Below are positions 25,210 to 34,091 of a DNA stretch of 59,021 bases, one piece after another (the first letter of the stretch is position 1; every line of letters begins with the position of its first letter). The notes under the pieces are model-generated. The model searched no databases, had not been told where the DNA came from, and saw only the letters and a list, made by a program, of their open reading frames with translations. Where the stretch lies: the NCBI GenBank assembly GCA_014191855.1, contig BJHF01000033.1, forward strand, positions 1-59,021. The letters run 5' to 3'. This stretch comes from Deltaproteobacteria bacterium. GTDB taxonomy: Bacteria > Myxococcota_A > UBA796 > SXON01. The position numbers and the translations under genes are program-made.

Positions 25210-25439
25210 CGAAACGCCGCCAGCAGCTCCGGGGGAAGCGGATCGTCGAAGTCATCCGGCACCGAGAGTTCTCCCTTCGCGCTTCCCGGGACCCGGGGCG
25301 CCTCAGCGTGCGCGGTATAAGGCACGATTCGCACCGCCGGCACGCCAGCGCGGGCGATCACGATCTCTTCCCCGCGCTCCGCCCGGGCGACCAGATCGGA
25401 GAGGTGAGCCCTGGCGGCATGTACGGTCCAGAGCGACAT
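25206..25439 (-). CDS. Phd/YefM-type antitoxin
   Basis: 77 residues. MSLWTVHAARAHLSDLVARA and GEEIVIARAGVPAVRIV fit the Phd/YefM fold; the tail VPDDFDDPLPPELLAAFR would contact the toxin. ATG 25439 was chosen over 25475, since the longer start would be encoded by the promoter. Partner of the VapC below it; same fold, order and promoter design as the 7.3-kb module. Confidence 0.83.
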   Translation of the reverse strand: MSLWTVHAARAHLSDLVARAERGEEIVIARAGVPAVRIVPYTAHAEAPRVPGSAKGELSVPDDFDDPLPPELLAAFR

Positions 25440-25446
25440 GGGTCCA

Positions 25447-25475
25447 AGCTTAGTCCCGCCGCCGGTTGGGGTCAA
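25447..25475 (-). promoter_or_regulatory. Promoter of the second Phd/VapC module
   Basis: On the minus strand TTGACC (25475-25470), 17 nt, TAAGCT (25452-25447), then 7 nt to the ATG at 25439. The geometry is identical to the 7.5-kb module although the antitoxin coding sequence has diverged. No Shine-Dalgarno; a leaderless message is predicted. No clear palindrome beyond the HindIII-type AAGCTT. Confidence 0.55.
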
Positions 25476-25487
25476 CGCGGAGCGCGG

Positions 25488-26393
25488 CTAACCCATCACC
25501 GCCGACCCCACTTGATCCACCAACATCGCGCCAAACACGATGAACAGGTAGGTGATTGACACGCGGAACACCTGATAATCCACGCGCGTATTATCGGCGT
25601 AGATCGAGCGAAGAACCCAAACGCAGAACCAGATTCCTGCGAGGATGGCCACCGCGCCGTACGCCCAACTCAGGAGCCCGAGCGCAGCCGGCAGCACGGA
25701 GACCGCCGTGAGCAGCACCGCATACACCATGGATTGCCGCCGCGTGGACGCATCGCCCACCACGTTCGGCATCATCGGGAAGCCGGCGGCGCCGTACTCC
25801 TCCTTGCGGAAGATGGCGATCGCCCAGAAGTGCGGGGGCGTCCACAGAAAGATGATGGCGAAGAGGATCCAGCTTGCCCAGGTCAGCGTGCCCGTGAGCG
25901 CCGCCTCGGCGATCAGCGGCGCCGTCGCCCCCGCGGCCCCGCCGATCACGATGTTCTGCGGCGTTCGCGGCTTGAGCCAGAGGGTGTACACGAACACGTA
26001 GAACAGGATGGTCGCGAGTCCGACGCTCGCGGCAAAGGCCCCCCCAATCGCCCACAAGAACAACGTAGAGGCCACGCTCAGGAACACCCCCAGCCACAGC
26101 GCGTGCTGCGGCTGCACCGCCGCGGCCGGCAGCGGGCGGTTCTGGGTGCGCGACATCCGCGCGTCCGTTTCTCGCTCCAACCAGGCATTGAGCGTAGACG
26201 ACGCAGCCCCGGCCATCGCCGTGCCGAACAACACGGCCAGCGCCTTCTGGAGGGTGGGCCAGTCGCCCTCTGCCATGCCGAGCACCGGCAGCCCGGTGAA
26301 CAGCACCAGCAGGAGCACGCGCGGCCGCGTCATGTCCCACCACATGCGGAGCTGAGCCCGGAGGGGGAACGAGGGGGCGGCGGTCTCCATCAT
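25488..26393 (-). CDS. ctaB: Protoheme IX farnesyltransferase (heme O synthase)
   Basis: 301 residues, UbiA-type prenyltransferase with about nine membrane helices. It adds a farnesyl group to heme B to make heme O for cytochrome oxidase. Evidence: DMTRPRVLLLVLFTGLP, the first Asp-rich region NAWLERETDARMSRTQNRPLP, PRTPQNIVIGGAAGA and WTPPHFWAIAIFRKEEYGAAGFPMMP, all typical of CtaB/CyoE. The ATG at 26393 overlaps the ctaA stop (ATGA), so the two are coupled. Confidence 0.93.
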   Translation of the reverse strand: MMETAAPSFPLRAQLRMWWDMTRPRVLLLVLFTGLPVLGMAEGDWPTLQKALAVLFGTAMAGAASSTLNAWLERETDARMSRTQNRPLPAAAVQPQHALWLGVFLSVASTLFLWAIGGAFAASVGLATILFYVFVYTLWLKPRTPQNIVIGGAAGATAPLIAEAALTGTLTWASWILFAIIFLWTPPHFWAIAIFRKEEYGAAGFPMMPNVVGDASTRRQSMVYAVLLTAVSVLPAALGLLSWAYGAVAILAGIWFCVWVLRSIYADNTRVDYQVFRVSITYLFIVFGAMLVDQVGSAVMG

Positions 26394-27280
26394 GCGGGAT
26401 TCCGCATGAAGAAGGAAGACAAGACCACACTGGTGGCGGCGACGATGGCATGCGCCGTGGCCGCATGCGCGATCGCGAGCTCCACCGGCATGGATCCGAG
26501 CACGTTGAGGATGCCCAGCACGATCTGCATCCCCACAAGGCCAACCAGCAGGTAGATCCAGCGGAAAGCGCCGCTCCGCCCCGCGAGGATGCCGAGCGCG
26601 ATCGCCAGCCCCGTGAGGAGGTAGGCGCCGAGACGATGCGATAGCTGCAGGCCAATGATGCCGGTGAACGTCGGGAACCACACCCCGCCGCTGCAAGTGG
26701 GCCACTCCGTGCACGCGAGCCCGGCGTAGTTACTCGAGACGAGCCCGCCGAGCGCCATCTGGAGCGCCAACGCCGCGGCGAAGGCCACACCGACGCCGCG
26801 CAGAACGGGCGGCGCCGCCGGGGCGGACGCCGCCTCCCACACGGAAAGTCGCCGCGCAAGCACGATCAGCAGCACCATGAACAGGTTGCCGAAGAGCAAG
26901 TGGAGGGTGACGCTCCAATATGCGAGCAGCTTCAGCACCGTGAGCCCACCGAGTACGATCTGGCACGCCAAAACCAGCGCGAGCGCGCTCAGGTGGCCCC
27001 AGTAGCGCGTTCGCAGCTCGCGCCGCGACAAAATCAAGCTTCCGAGTACCAGACCGCCGACCGAGATCGACCCTGCGAGCACGCGGTGGCCCCACTCCAG
27101 GAACACCTGGAAGTTGAGCTTCGGGATGACCTCTCCGAAGCACAGCGGCCAATCCGGGCACGAGAGCCCCGCGCCGTGAACGCGCACCGTGCTCCCAAAG
27201 ATGAGGAGCAACCAGGTGATCCCCGCCAGGGCGGCGAATCCGGCGCTCAGCCGCTTGGTAAGAACACGGGTCTCGCTCAC
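26390..27280 (-). CDS. ctaA: Heme A synthase
   Basis: 296 residues, eight predicted membrane helices in two halves. It oxidises heme O to heme A. Conserved histidines appear in LEWGHRVLAG, SVTLHLLFGN, QLSHRLGAY and ATAHAIVA, which bind the hemes. Cysteine pairs CPDWPLC and CTEWPTC match the extracellular loops of CtaA. I chose the GTG at 27280 (first residues SETRVLTKRL); longer upstream frames are not membrane protein-like. Oxidase subunit genes are not in the window. Confidence 0.9.
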   Translation of the reverse strand: MSETRVLTKRLSAGFAALAGITWLLLIFGSTVRVHGAGLSCPDWPLCFGEVIPKLNFQVFLEWGHRVLAGSISVGGLVLGSLILSRRELRTRYWGHLSALALVLACQIVLGGLTVLKLLAYWSVTLHLLFGNLFMVLLIVLARRLSVWEAASAPAAPPVLRGVGVAFAAALALQMALGGLVSSNYAGLACTEWPTCSGGVWFPTFTGIIGLQLSHRLGAYLLTGLAIALGILAGRSGAFRWIYLLVGLVGMQIVLGILNVLGSMPVELAIAHAATAHAIVAATSVVLSSFFMRNPA

Positions 27281-27391
27281 GCACGCCTGTCGAAGGGGCG
27301 GCGGCGTAGCCCCCCGGGGGAGGGCGGGCAAGTGACGCCCCATACACGCCGACGCGCGCTGCGATAAACAGCCGCCCTCCCCCGGTCGCCC

Positions 27392-30300
27392 ATGTTGCTC
27401 CTCCTCGCGCTCCACGGCGCGCACGCCGCTGAACCCGAAGCGCCCGAGTGGGACGTCGCCGCGCCCCACGGCCCCGGCCGAGACGTGAGCTTCACCGTGG
27501 ATCAAGGTACATGGCTCGGGGTGGATGTTTCGCCCGATGGCGGGTTCGTGTTGTTCGACCTGCTTGGCGACATCTACGAGGTGCCGCTCATCGGCGGCCA
27601 GGCGAAGCGGTTGACCTCCGGCGAAGCCTGGGACACGGACGCGCACTACTCGAAGGACGGCACCCACATGGCCTTCACCTCCGACCGCGGGGGCAGCGAG
27701 AACCTGTGGACGATGAACACCGACGGCGCCGAGCCGGCGGCCTTGACCGAGGAGACGGTAGACCGGTGGACCGACCCGGTCTGGGCGCCGGAACCGGGGT
27801 GGCTGTTGGCGCGAAAACGAAAGGTAGACACTCGGAGTATCGGCATCCAGGAACTGTGGATGCTCAACGCTGCCGGCGGGACCGGCGTTCAGATCACCAA
27901 CCTCGACACCGACCCGCACGCCGGGGAGGCCGCGTTCTCGCCCGACGGTCGCTACATCTGGTACAGCACCCGAAACGGGCGCTTTGAGTACGACCAGAAC
28001 GTCCACCAGGGCTTGTGGCAGATCGTCCGCTTCGATCGGCAGCTCGGCGAGCGCACGGTCGTTACCTCGCTGAGCGAAGGCGCGGTGCGCCCAACCCCCT
28101 CGCCCGACGGCAAGACGCTCGCCTTCATCAGCCGCGACCGGGCGCAGACCATCCTCATGTTGATGGACGTGGCGAGCGGCCGCCTCCGTCGTGTCGCGGA
28201 CTTCCTCGACAAGGACGCGATGGAGGCCTTCGAGCTCCGCGGCGCCTACCCCCGCATCGACTGGACGCCGGACGGGAAGGAGCTGGTGCTGTGGGCCGGC
28301 GGCAAGCTCTGGCGTCTCGACGCGGCCACGCTCAACCGGGCCGAGATCCCTTTCCGCGCCCTGGTCGAGCACCGCGTCACCGACTCAGTCCACCCGGCGC
28401 GCCGCGTGGCCTATGGGGACGTACACGCCCGCGTGATCCGGTGGCCTTCGCGGGCGCCGGACGGCACCGTGGTGGCCGCGGCGGTCGGCCGGCTCTGGGC
28501 CATCCCTGCCAGCGGCGCGGCCCGCCCGCTCACGCCGGAGGGACAAACGGCCTACTTTCCCTCGTTGACGGCCGACGGGAAGACCCTCACCTACTCCACC
28601 TGGAGCGACCTCAACGGCGGCCAGGTGTGGTCGGGGGCCTGGGGTGCCGCAAAGCAGATCACGAAGTTGAGCGGCGACTATCAGTCCCCCGTGCTGAGCC
28701 CCGACGGACAGACGATCGCCGTGCTCAAGGGCACCGGCGGGTCCGCAGTGGGCAGCGACCTCGGCGCCGAGGCCGCCTACGATTTGATGTTGGTCCCCGC
28801 TTCCGGCGGAGACGGCGAGCGGCTGCGCTCGGTCCCGTTCCGCGGCAGCAACAGCCGGGCGCCCCGCCTGCAGTGGACCGCCGACGGCAAACGGATCTTC
28901 TGGATCGAAGACGAATACCCGACGCCCCGGGCGCACGAGAAGACGGTGCTCAAGTCGTGCGACCGGCTGGGCCACGACGTGCGAACCCACCTCCGCTTCG
29001 ATGGCGCCCAGGAGGTGCGACTCTCGCCCGACGGCCGCTCCGTCGCCTACAAACACGACCATCAGGCGTGGCTCGCGTCGATGCCGGAGCTGGGAAACAC
29101 CACGATCGAAGCCGAGTCTCTCCCCTCGCGCAAGCTCACGGACATCGTGGGCGACTGGCTCGACTTCTCGGGGGGCGATGTCACCTGGTCGCAGGGGGAC
29201 CGTTTTTACAGCCTCCCCGTAGCGGGCACGGTCGTAAAGCCGGCGAAGGACGCCAAGGAACCGATTGCCCTGCCCAACGCGGTTGAGCGCCCGCTCACCG
29301 TGGAGGTGCCCCGCTTCGAGGGGAAGGGCACGATCGCGTTCACCAACGCCCACATCCTCACGATGGACGAAGCCGGCGAGATCGACCGCGGCACGGTGAT
29401 TGTACGGGGGCGCCAGATCCTCGCGGTGGGCGCAAACATCCTCCCCCCTCCCGACGCGAAGGTCATCGATCTACACGGCAAGACCTTGCTCCCCGGGCTC
29501 ATCGACGTGCACGCGCACCTGCACTACGCCTCGGGCGACGTGTTCCCGGAGCAGGAGTGGCGGCACCTCGTCAACCTGGCCTACGGCGTTACCACCGCGT
29601 TCGACCCGAGCGCATCGACCGACCTCGTGTTCGGGCAGGCCGAGCTGATCGAGTCCGGTCGGATGGCGGGCCCGCGCACGCTCTCGACCGGGTTCATCCT
29701 CTACGGTGCCGACGACACGCAGGGCGCGAAGATCACGAGCTACGAGGACGCAGAGAAGCACATCCGGCGGCTCATGCGATACGGGGCCTGGGGCGTGAAG
29801 TCGTACCAGCAACCGTGGCGCAGCCAGCGGCAGTGGCTTGTGGAAGCGGCGCGCAAGCTCAACATGCTGGACGTTCCCGAGGGCGGCGGCGACTTGTTCA
29901 TGAATGTGGGTATGGTCATCGACGGACACTCCTCGATCGAGCACGCCATCCCGGTTGCGCCCGTGTACGCCGACATCAAGACCCTATGGTCGAAGTCGAA
30001 GACCACCTACGTGCCGACGCTCCTTGTGGCCTACGGCGGCGTGAGCGGCGAAGTCGCCAGTTATCAGCGGGAGAAGGTGTGGCAGGACGAGCGCCTGCGC
30101 CGCTTCACCCCGCCGGAGGTGCTGATGGGACGGGCGTACCGGCTGCCGCTGGTGATCACCGACGAGCAGGAAATGCATCACGACGACGTTGCCAAGGACG
30201 CAGCGGAATTGCAGCGCTTGGGGGTGACGGTGGCGCTTGGCGCCCACGGCCAGCTCAACGGCCTCGGTCCGCACTGGGAGCTGGAGGATCTGGGCGGTCC

Positions 30301-30604
30301 AGGCGCGATGTCTCCGATGGGGGCGCTCACCGCCGCCACGATCGCAGGCGCCCGGCACCTCGGCCTCGACCAGGACATCGGATCGATCCGCGAGGGCAAG
30401 GTCGCCGACCTCTTCATCGTGGACGGCGACCCGCTCGTGGACCTGAAGTTCGCCCGTAACGTCACCTACGTCATGAAGGATGGCGTGCTGTACGACGCCG
30501 TAACGATGGACCGGCTGAGCCCCGATCCGGCGCCGCGAAAGGCGATGATCTGGGAGATCGCCCACAAGCAGATGGACAGCGCTCAGCCGGTGCAGCGCAA
30601 GTAG
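27392..30604 (+). CDS. Exported TolB-propeller plus amidohydrolase fusion protein
   Basis: 1070 residues. MLLLLALHGAHAAE is a signal peptide. The first 630 residues form a WD40-like (PD40/TolB) propeller with repeats such as SPDGGFVLFDLLGD, SKDGTHMAFTSDRGG, SPDGRYIWYST and SPDGQTIAVLKG. The last 430 are an amidohydrolase domain with LPGLIDVHAHLHYASG (metal-binding His pair, about 706-710), a His in IDGHSSIEHA, and the late block GSIREGKVADLFIVDGDP. Imidazolonepropionase/prolidase-like relatives hydrolyse peptides or cyclic amides; the substrate here is unknown. It diverges from ctaA with a 111-bp gap. Confidence 0.87.
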   Translation: MLLLLALHGAHAAEPEAPEWDVAAPHGPGRDVSFTVDQGTWLGVDVSPDGGFVLFDLLGDIYEVPLIGGQAKRLTSGEAWDTDAHYSKDGTHMAFTSDRGGSENLWTMNTDGAEPAALTEETVDRWTDPVWAPEPGWLLARKRKVDTRSIGIQELWMLNAAGGTGVQITNLDTDPHAGEAAFSPDGRYIWYSTRNGRFEYDQNVHQGLWQIVRFDRQLGERTVVTSLSEGAVRPTPSPDGKTLAFISRDRAQTILMLMDVASGRLRRVADFLDKDAMEAFELRGAYPRIDWTPDGKELVLWAGGKLWRLDAATLNRAEIPFRALVEHRVTDSVHPARRVAYGDVHARVIRWPSRAPDGTVVAAAVGRLWAIPASGAARPLTPEGQTAYFPSLTADGKTLTYSTWSDLNGGQVWSGAWGAAKQITKLSGDYQSPVLSPDGQTIAVLKGTGGSAVGSDLGAEAAYDLMLVPASGGDGERLRSVPFRGSNSRAPRLQWTADGKRIFWIEDEYPTPRAHEKTVLKSCDRLGHDVRTHLRFDGAQEVRLSPDGRSVAYKHDHQAWLASMPELGNTTIEAESLPSRKLTDIVGDWLDFSGGDVTWSQGDRFYSLPVAGTVVKPAKDAKEPIALPNAVERPLTVEVPRFEGKGTIAFTNAHILTMDEAGEIDRGTVIVRGRQILAVGANILPPPDAKVIDLHGKTLLPGLIDVHAHLHYASGDVFPEQEWRHLVNLAYGVTTAFDPSASTDLVFGQAELIESGRMAGPRTLSTGFILYGADDTQGAKITSYEDAEKHIRRLMRYGAWGVKSYQQPWRSQRQWLVEAARKLNMLDVPEGGGDLFMNVGMVIDGHSSIEHAIPVAPVYADIKTLWSKSKTTYVPTLLVAYGGVSGEVASYQREKVWQDERLRRFTPPEVLMGRAYRLPLVITDEQEMHHDDVAKDAAELQRLGVTVALGAHGQLNGLGPHWELEDLGGPGAMSPMGALTAATIAGARHLGLDQDIGSIREGKVADLFIVDGDPLVDLKFARNVTYVMKDGVLYDAVTMDRLSPDPAPRKAMIWEIAHKQMDSAQPVQRK

Positions 30605-30621
30605 CGACGCCGATCCCGGAG

Positions 30622-30726
30622 CTACTTGCCCTTTGCCGCGTTCTTCGCCTTCTTCTTCTCCTGCTTCTCGGCAGTGGAGAGCTTGGCTTTGTTCTGCGTC
30701 GTCTGCTTCTGTGTACCTTTGGGCAT
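30622..30726 (-). CDS. Lys-rich 34-residue miniprotein
   Basis: MPKGTQKQTTQNKAKLSTAE followed by KQEKKKAKNAAKGK: 12 Lys in 34 residues, no acidic clusters. The codon use fits the neighbours and the gene lies on the same strand as accA, 49 bp beyond its stop, probably the third gene of a miaA-accA transcript. Small Lys-rich proteins often bind ribosomes or nucleic acid, but no family is certain. Supported by clean amino acid bias rather than homology. Confidence 0.5.
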   Translation of the reverse strand: MPKGTQKQTTQNKAKLSTAEKQEKKKAKNAAKGK

Positions 30727-30775
30727 GGAATCGCTCGGGTGAGCGCCCAGCGTATCGCACCGATCGGCTGCCGGT

Positions 30776-31738
30776 CTACTCCCCGCGATCGTCGATCGCG
30801 CCGAGGCGGCGGAAGCGCGCGTAGCGATCGTCGAGCAGCTCCTGGGGCGTGAGCTTGCTGAGCTCATCGAGCGCCTCCGCGACGGCATCGCCCAAAACCC
30901 GCATGGTATCGGCCTGGTTGCGGTGGGCTCCGCCCGCGGGCTCCTCCACGAGTCGGTCGGCTACGCCCAGCCTCAAGCAGTCCTGCGCCGTGAGCTTGAG
31001 CGCCTCCGCCGCGCGGGGGGCTTCGGCGCGATCGTGCCAGAGGATCGCGGCGCAACCTTCGGGGGAGATGACCGAGTACGTGGCATTATCCAACATCAAC
31101 ACCCGATTCCCCACGCCGAGGGCCAACGCGCCTCCCGACCCGCCTTCGCCGATCACACAGCACACGACCGGCACCTTCAGCGTAGACATCTCCATGATGT
31201 TGCGCGCGATGGCTTCCGCCTGACCGCGCGCCTCGGCGTCGATCCCCGGGTAGGCCCCCGGCGTGTCGATGAGCGTGACGATCGGGAGCCCAAAGCGCTC
31301 GGCCAAACGCATCAGCCGGAGGGATTTGCGATACCCGTCGGGCATCGCCATGCCGAAGTTCCGCACCACGTTTTCCTTGGTGGTGCGCCCCTTCTGGTGG
31401 CCGATGAGCACGATGCTGCGGCCGCGAAAGGTGCCGAGCATGCCGATGATCGCCTGATCGTCGGACCCCGACCGGTCGCCGTGGAGCTCGTCCGCATCCG
31501 TGAGCCAGTCGGCCGCGTAGTCGAGCGTGTAGGGCCGCGCGGGGTGCCGACTTAGCAGCGTGCGCTGCCAGCGCGAGAGGTTCGCGAGGATCTGCCGCTG
31601 CAGCGCCTCCGCCTGGCGCTCCAGCTCACGGATCGACGCACCGAGGTCGAGCCCGTTGGCCAATTCGGTTTGCCGCAGCGTGTCGATACGGCGGCGCAGC
31701 TCAACGAGCGGCCGTTCAAAGTCGAGGACCAGTTCCAT
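30776..31738 (-). CDS. accA: Acetyl-CoA carboxylase carboxyltransferase, alpha subunit
   Basis: 320 residues, normal family length. With AccD it transfers the carboxyl group from carboxybiotin to acetyl-CoA, making malonyl-CoA for fatty acid synthesis. Evidence: ELVLDFERPLVELRRRIDTL at the N-terminus, the ADELHGDRSGSDD block, VLIGHQKGRTTKENV, LIDTPGAYPGIDAEARGQAE and GEGGSGGALALGVGNRVLM, which form the CoA- and oxyanion-binding site. The start is 11 bp after the miaA stop. Confidence 0.95.
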   Translation of the reverse strand: MELVLDFERPLVELRRRIDTLRQTELANGLDLGASIRELERQAEALQRQILANLSRWQRTLLSRHPARPYTLDYAADWLTDADELHGDRSGSDDQAIIGMLGTFRGRSIVLIGHQKGRTTKENVVRNFGMAMPDGYRKSLRLMRLAERFGLPIVTLIDTPGAYPGIDAEARGQAEAIARNIMEMSTLKVPVVCCVIGEGGSGGALALGVGNRVLMLDNATYSVISPEGCAAILWHDRAEAPRAAEALKLTAQDCLRLGVADRLVEEPAGGAHRNQADTMRVLGDAVAEALDELSKLTPQELLDDRYARFRRLGAIDDRGE

Positions 31739-31749
31739 CGCTACCCCGG

Positions 31750-32613
31750 CTATCGTGGCATCGGCCCGAACGCTCGCTCGGCCGCGGCCCAGGGATCGCC
31801 GTCGGGTGCCAGGCCCAGCCCGCGGAGGAAGCCGCGTTGTTTGCGAGCGAATTGACGGGTGTCCTGCTGGGTGAGGCGCACGGCTTCGTGGATCGGGAGG
31901 CCATCGAGCAGGTGCGCGGTGAGGTAGCGGTAGCCGAGCGAGCCCATCGGCTTGAGGTCGCGGGCGTATCCGGCGGCGATCAGCCGCCGCACCTCATCGA
32001 GATACCCGGCCTCCATCATGGTGATCACCCGGCGGTCGATGCGGTCGAGCAGGTCGGGCGTATCGATCCACACCACCTCCGCCTCGCGACGTTCGTGCGG
32101 ATCGGCGGCGTGGAGTGCGGAGAGCGGCGTGCCGGTGAGCGCGTGGACTTCGAGGCCGCGGATCACGCGAACGCGGTCGTTCGGGTGCAGGCGCGCCGCC
32201 AGGACGGGATCGACTTCGGCGAGCGCGGCGTGCGGGTCGGGGAGCGCTTCGAAGCGGGCGCGGGTGGCGGGGTCCCCCGGCGGGGCAGGCACCAGACCCA
32301 GCCAGAAGGCGCGCAGGTAGAACGGGGTGCCGCCGCAGAGGATCGTCGGCGTGCCAGTCGCCAGCACGGCTTCCGCTTCCGCGACGAAGTCCGCCGCGGA
32401 GAACGGTTCGTCGGGGTTCCGCACGTCGATCGCGCGGTGGGGCACCCGGGCACGGTCCTCCACCGTCGCCTTCGCCGTGCCGATGTCCATGCCCCGGTAC
32501 ACCGCCATCGCGTCCATCGACACGATCGTGGCCCCGTATCGCTCGGCGATCGCCATCGCGATGCTGGATTTTCCGGCCGCGGTGGGGCCGGTGAGGATGA
32601 GGGGGGTGGGCAT
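31750..32613 (-). CDS. miaA: tRNA dimethylallyltransferase
   Basis: 287 residues. It adds a dimethylallyl group to A37 of tRNAs reading UNN codons. Evidence: P-loop LTGPTAAGKSSIAMAIA, SMDAMAVYRGMDIGTAKA, VPHRAIDVRNPDE, LCGGTPFYLRAFWLG and the late GSLGYRYLTAHL. In the second block Ala and Val occupy positions where Ser and Gln are more usual (SxDSxQVYRxMDIGTAKP), a mild divergence. First gene of the miaA-accA pair. Confidence 0.93.
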   Translation of the reverse strand: MPTPLILTGPTAAGKSSIAMAIAERYGATIVSMDAMAVYRGMDIGTAKATVEDRARVPHRAIDVRNPDEPFSAADFVAEAEAVLATGTPTILCGGTPFYLRAFWLGLVPAPPGDPATRARFEALPDPHAALAEVDPVLAARLHPNDRVRVIRGLEVHALTGTPLSALHAADPHERREAEVVWIDTPDLLDRIDRRVITMMEAGYLDEVRRLIAAGYARDLKPMGSLGYRYLTAHLLDGLPIHEAVRLTQQDTRQFARKQRGFLRGLGLAPDGDPWAAAERAFGPMPR

Positions 32614-32653
32614 GGCGGGCGGGAGCTTAGCGCGGTGGGGCGCCCTCCGAGCG

Positions 32654-32733
32654 GGGGTCAGGACGGTGCCATTGCGATTGGGCGCGGGGCCGGCTCACCC
32701 CCGGGTGGGGTCAGGACGGTGCCATTGCGATTG
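32654..32733 (+). repeat. 27-bp direct repeat, two copies
   Basis: Copies at 32654-32680 and 32707-32733 are identical over 27 bp (starting GGGGTCAGGACGG), with 26 bp between them. They lie between miaA and the repeat lipoprotein. The GGGGTCAGG core is shared with the 31-bp repeats at 3.5 and 6.8 kb and appears inverted just after the lipoprotein gene (CCTGACCCC, 34079-34087 region). Confidence 0.65.
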
Positions 32734-32770
32734 AGCGAGGCGTGAACCGGCAGCGGTGTAGAGTGACAGG

Positions 32771-34072
32771 GTGAAGCCCACCTCCGTCCCAATGCTCTGG
32801 CTCGTGCTCACGCTGAGCGCGGCCTGCGATGCCGGCACGCCGGGGGCGACCGACACCGGCGATGGGGTCGACACGGGCCGGGTCGACACGGGCGGAGGGG
32901 CCGACGCGGACACGGGCGACGACCCCGGTTGCCGCATCGTGACCATCGAAATGATCAACGGAACGGACGGCGTGGTGGACGCCCGCTGGACGTACACCTA
33001 CGACGCCGCCGGGAACCTGCTCGTCTACGCATACGACGGGAACGCCGACGGCACGGCGGACGAAAAAGAAACGCGATCCTTCGACGCAGCCGGGAACGTG
33101 CTCACCCACGAGCTGGACCGCAACGGCGACGGCACGCCGGACCGACGCGAGAGCTACACCTACGACGCCGATCGGAACGTGCTCACCGGCGAGCTGGACT
33201 ACGACGGCGACGGCGCCGTGGACGCCCGCTACACCAAAACCTACGGCGCCGAAGGGCGCCTGCTCACCTTCGAATACGACAGCGATGGCGACGGCACGGT
33301 GGACAGCCGCGACGCCAACACGTACGACGCCGACGGGCACCTGCTGACCTACGAGCGGGATAACGACGCCGACGGCGCGGCGGACTACCGCGAGACCCAC
33401 ACCTACAACTCCAACGGGAACCTCCTCACCCGCGAGTGGGACCTGGACGGCGACGGCACAGTGGACTCCCGCGAAATGTACACCTACGACGCCGACGGGA
33501 ACCTGCTGACCGAAGCCTACGACAGCGGCGCCGACGGCACGGTGGAACACCGCGAAACGTACGCCTACGACGGCGACGGGAACCTGCTCACCTGGGGGTA
33601 CGACGACGACGGCGACGGCACGGTCGACTACCGCGAAACGTACACCTACGACGCCGAAGGGAACCTGCTCACCTGGCGGTACGACAGCGACGCCGACGGC
33701 GCGATGGGCGACCGCGGGACGAAGACCTATGACGCCGACGGGAATGTACTCAGCTACGAGCTGGACTACGGCGGAGATGGCACAGTGGACTACAGCTACG
33801 CCATCACCTACGACGTCGACGGGCACGTGCTCACCTCCGAGTCCGACTACAACGGCGACGGCGCACCGGAAAAGCGCTACACGTACACCTACGACGCCGA
33901 GGGGAACGTGCTCACCTACCAGGCCGACGACGACGGCGACGGCGCGCTGGACCGACGCTACACGTACACCTACGACGCCGAGGGGAACGTGCTCACCATC
34001 GAGAAGGACAGTGGCGGTGACGGCACGGTGGACGTGCGCACAACGTACATGTACGCCAACGACTGCGAGTAG
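32771..34072 (+). CDS. Lipoprotein made of 13 hybrid YD/Ca-loop repeats, paralogue 2
   Basis: 433 residues from a GTG start. Signal peptide with lipobox LTLSAACDAG, then a DTG-rich linker to about residue 54. After Cys56 the rest is 13 tandem 27-residue units plus a partial one. The consensus is T-Y-T-Y-D-A-(D/E)-G-N-L-L-T, then x-x-Y-D, then D-G-D-G-T-V-D-x-R-E: an RHS-like YD unit joined to a DxDGDG Ca-loop. It ends ANDCE, so cysteines bracket the array. The DNA repeats every 81 bp. TAGAGT (32759-32764) ends 6 nt before the GTG. Likely an elongated Ca-stabilised surface rod; no partner or enzyme domain is seen. Confidence 0.8.
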   Translation: MKPTSVPMLWLVLTLSAACDAGTPGATDTGDGVDTGRVDTGGGADADTGDDPGCRIVTIEMINGTDGVVDARWTYTYDAAGNLLVYAYDGNADGTADEKETRSFDAAGNVLTHELDRNGDGTPDRRESYTYDADRNVLTGELDYDGDGAVDARYTKTYGAEGRLLTFEYDSDGDGTVDSRDANTYDADGHLLTYERDNDADGAADYRETHTYNSNGNLLTREWDLDGDGTVDSREMYTYDADGNLLTEAYDSGADGTVEHRETYAYDGDGNLLTWGYDDDGDGTVDYRETYTYDAEGNLLTWRYDSDADGAMGDRGTKTYDADGNVLSYELDYGGDGTVDYSYAITYDVDGHVLTSESDYNGDGAPEKRYTYTYDAEGNVLTYQADDDGDGALDRRYTYTYDAEGNVLTIEKDSGGDGTVDVRTTYMYANDCE

Positions 34073-34091
34073 CGCGACCTGACCCCTCCGC

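Noticed and set aside
26390..28372. 660-codon version of ctaA starting at 28372
   Set aside because: The extension is antisense to the TolB-propeller protein and lacks membrane character; CtaA homology starts just after the GTG at 27280.
32990..34030. Regular 81-bp repeats resembling a satellite or CRISPR-like array
   Set aside because: The repeats are all in frame within one lipoprotein gene and differ in spacer-like parts only by coding substitutions.
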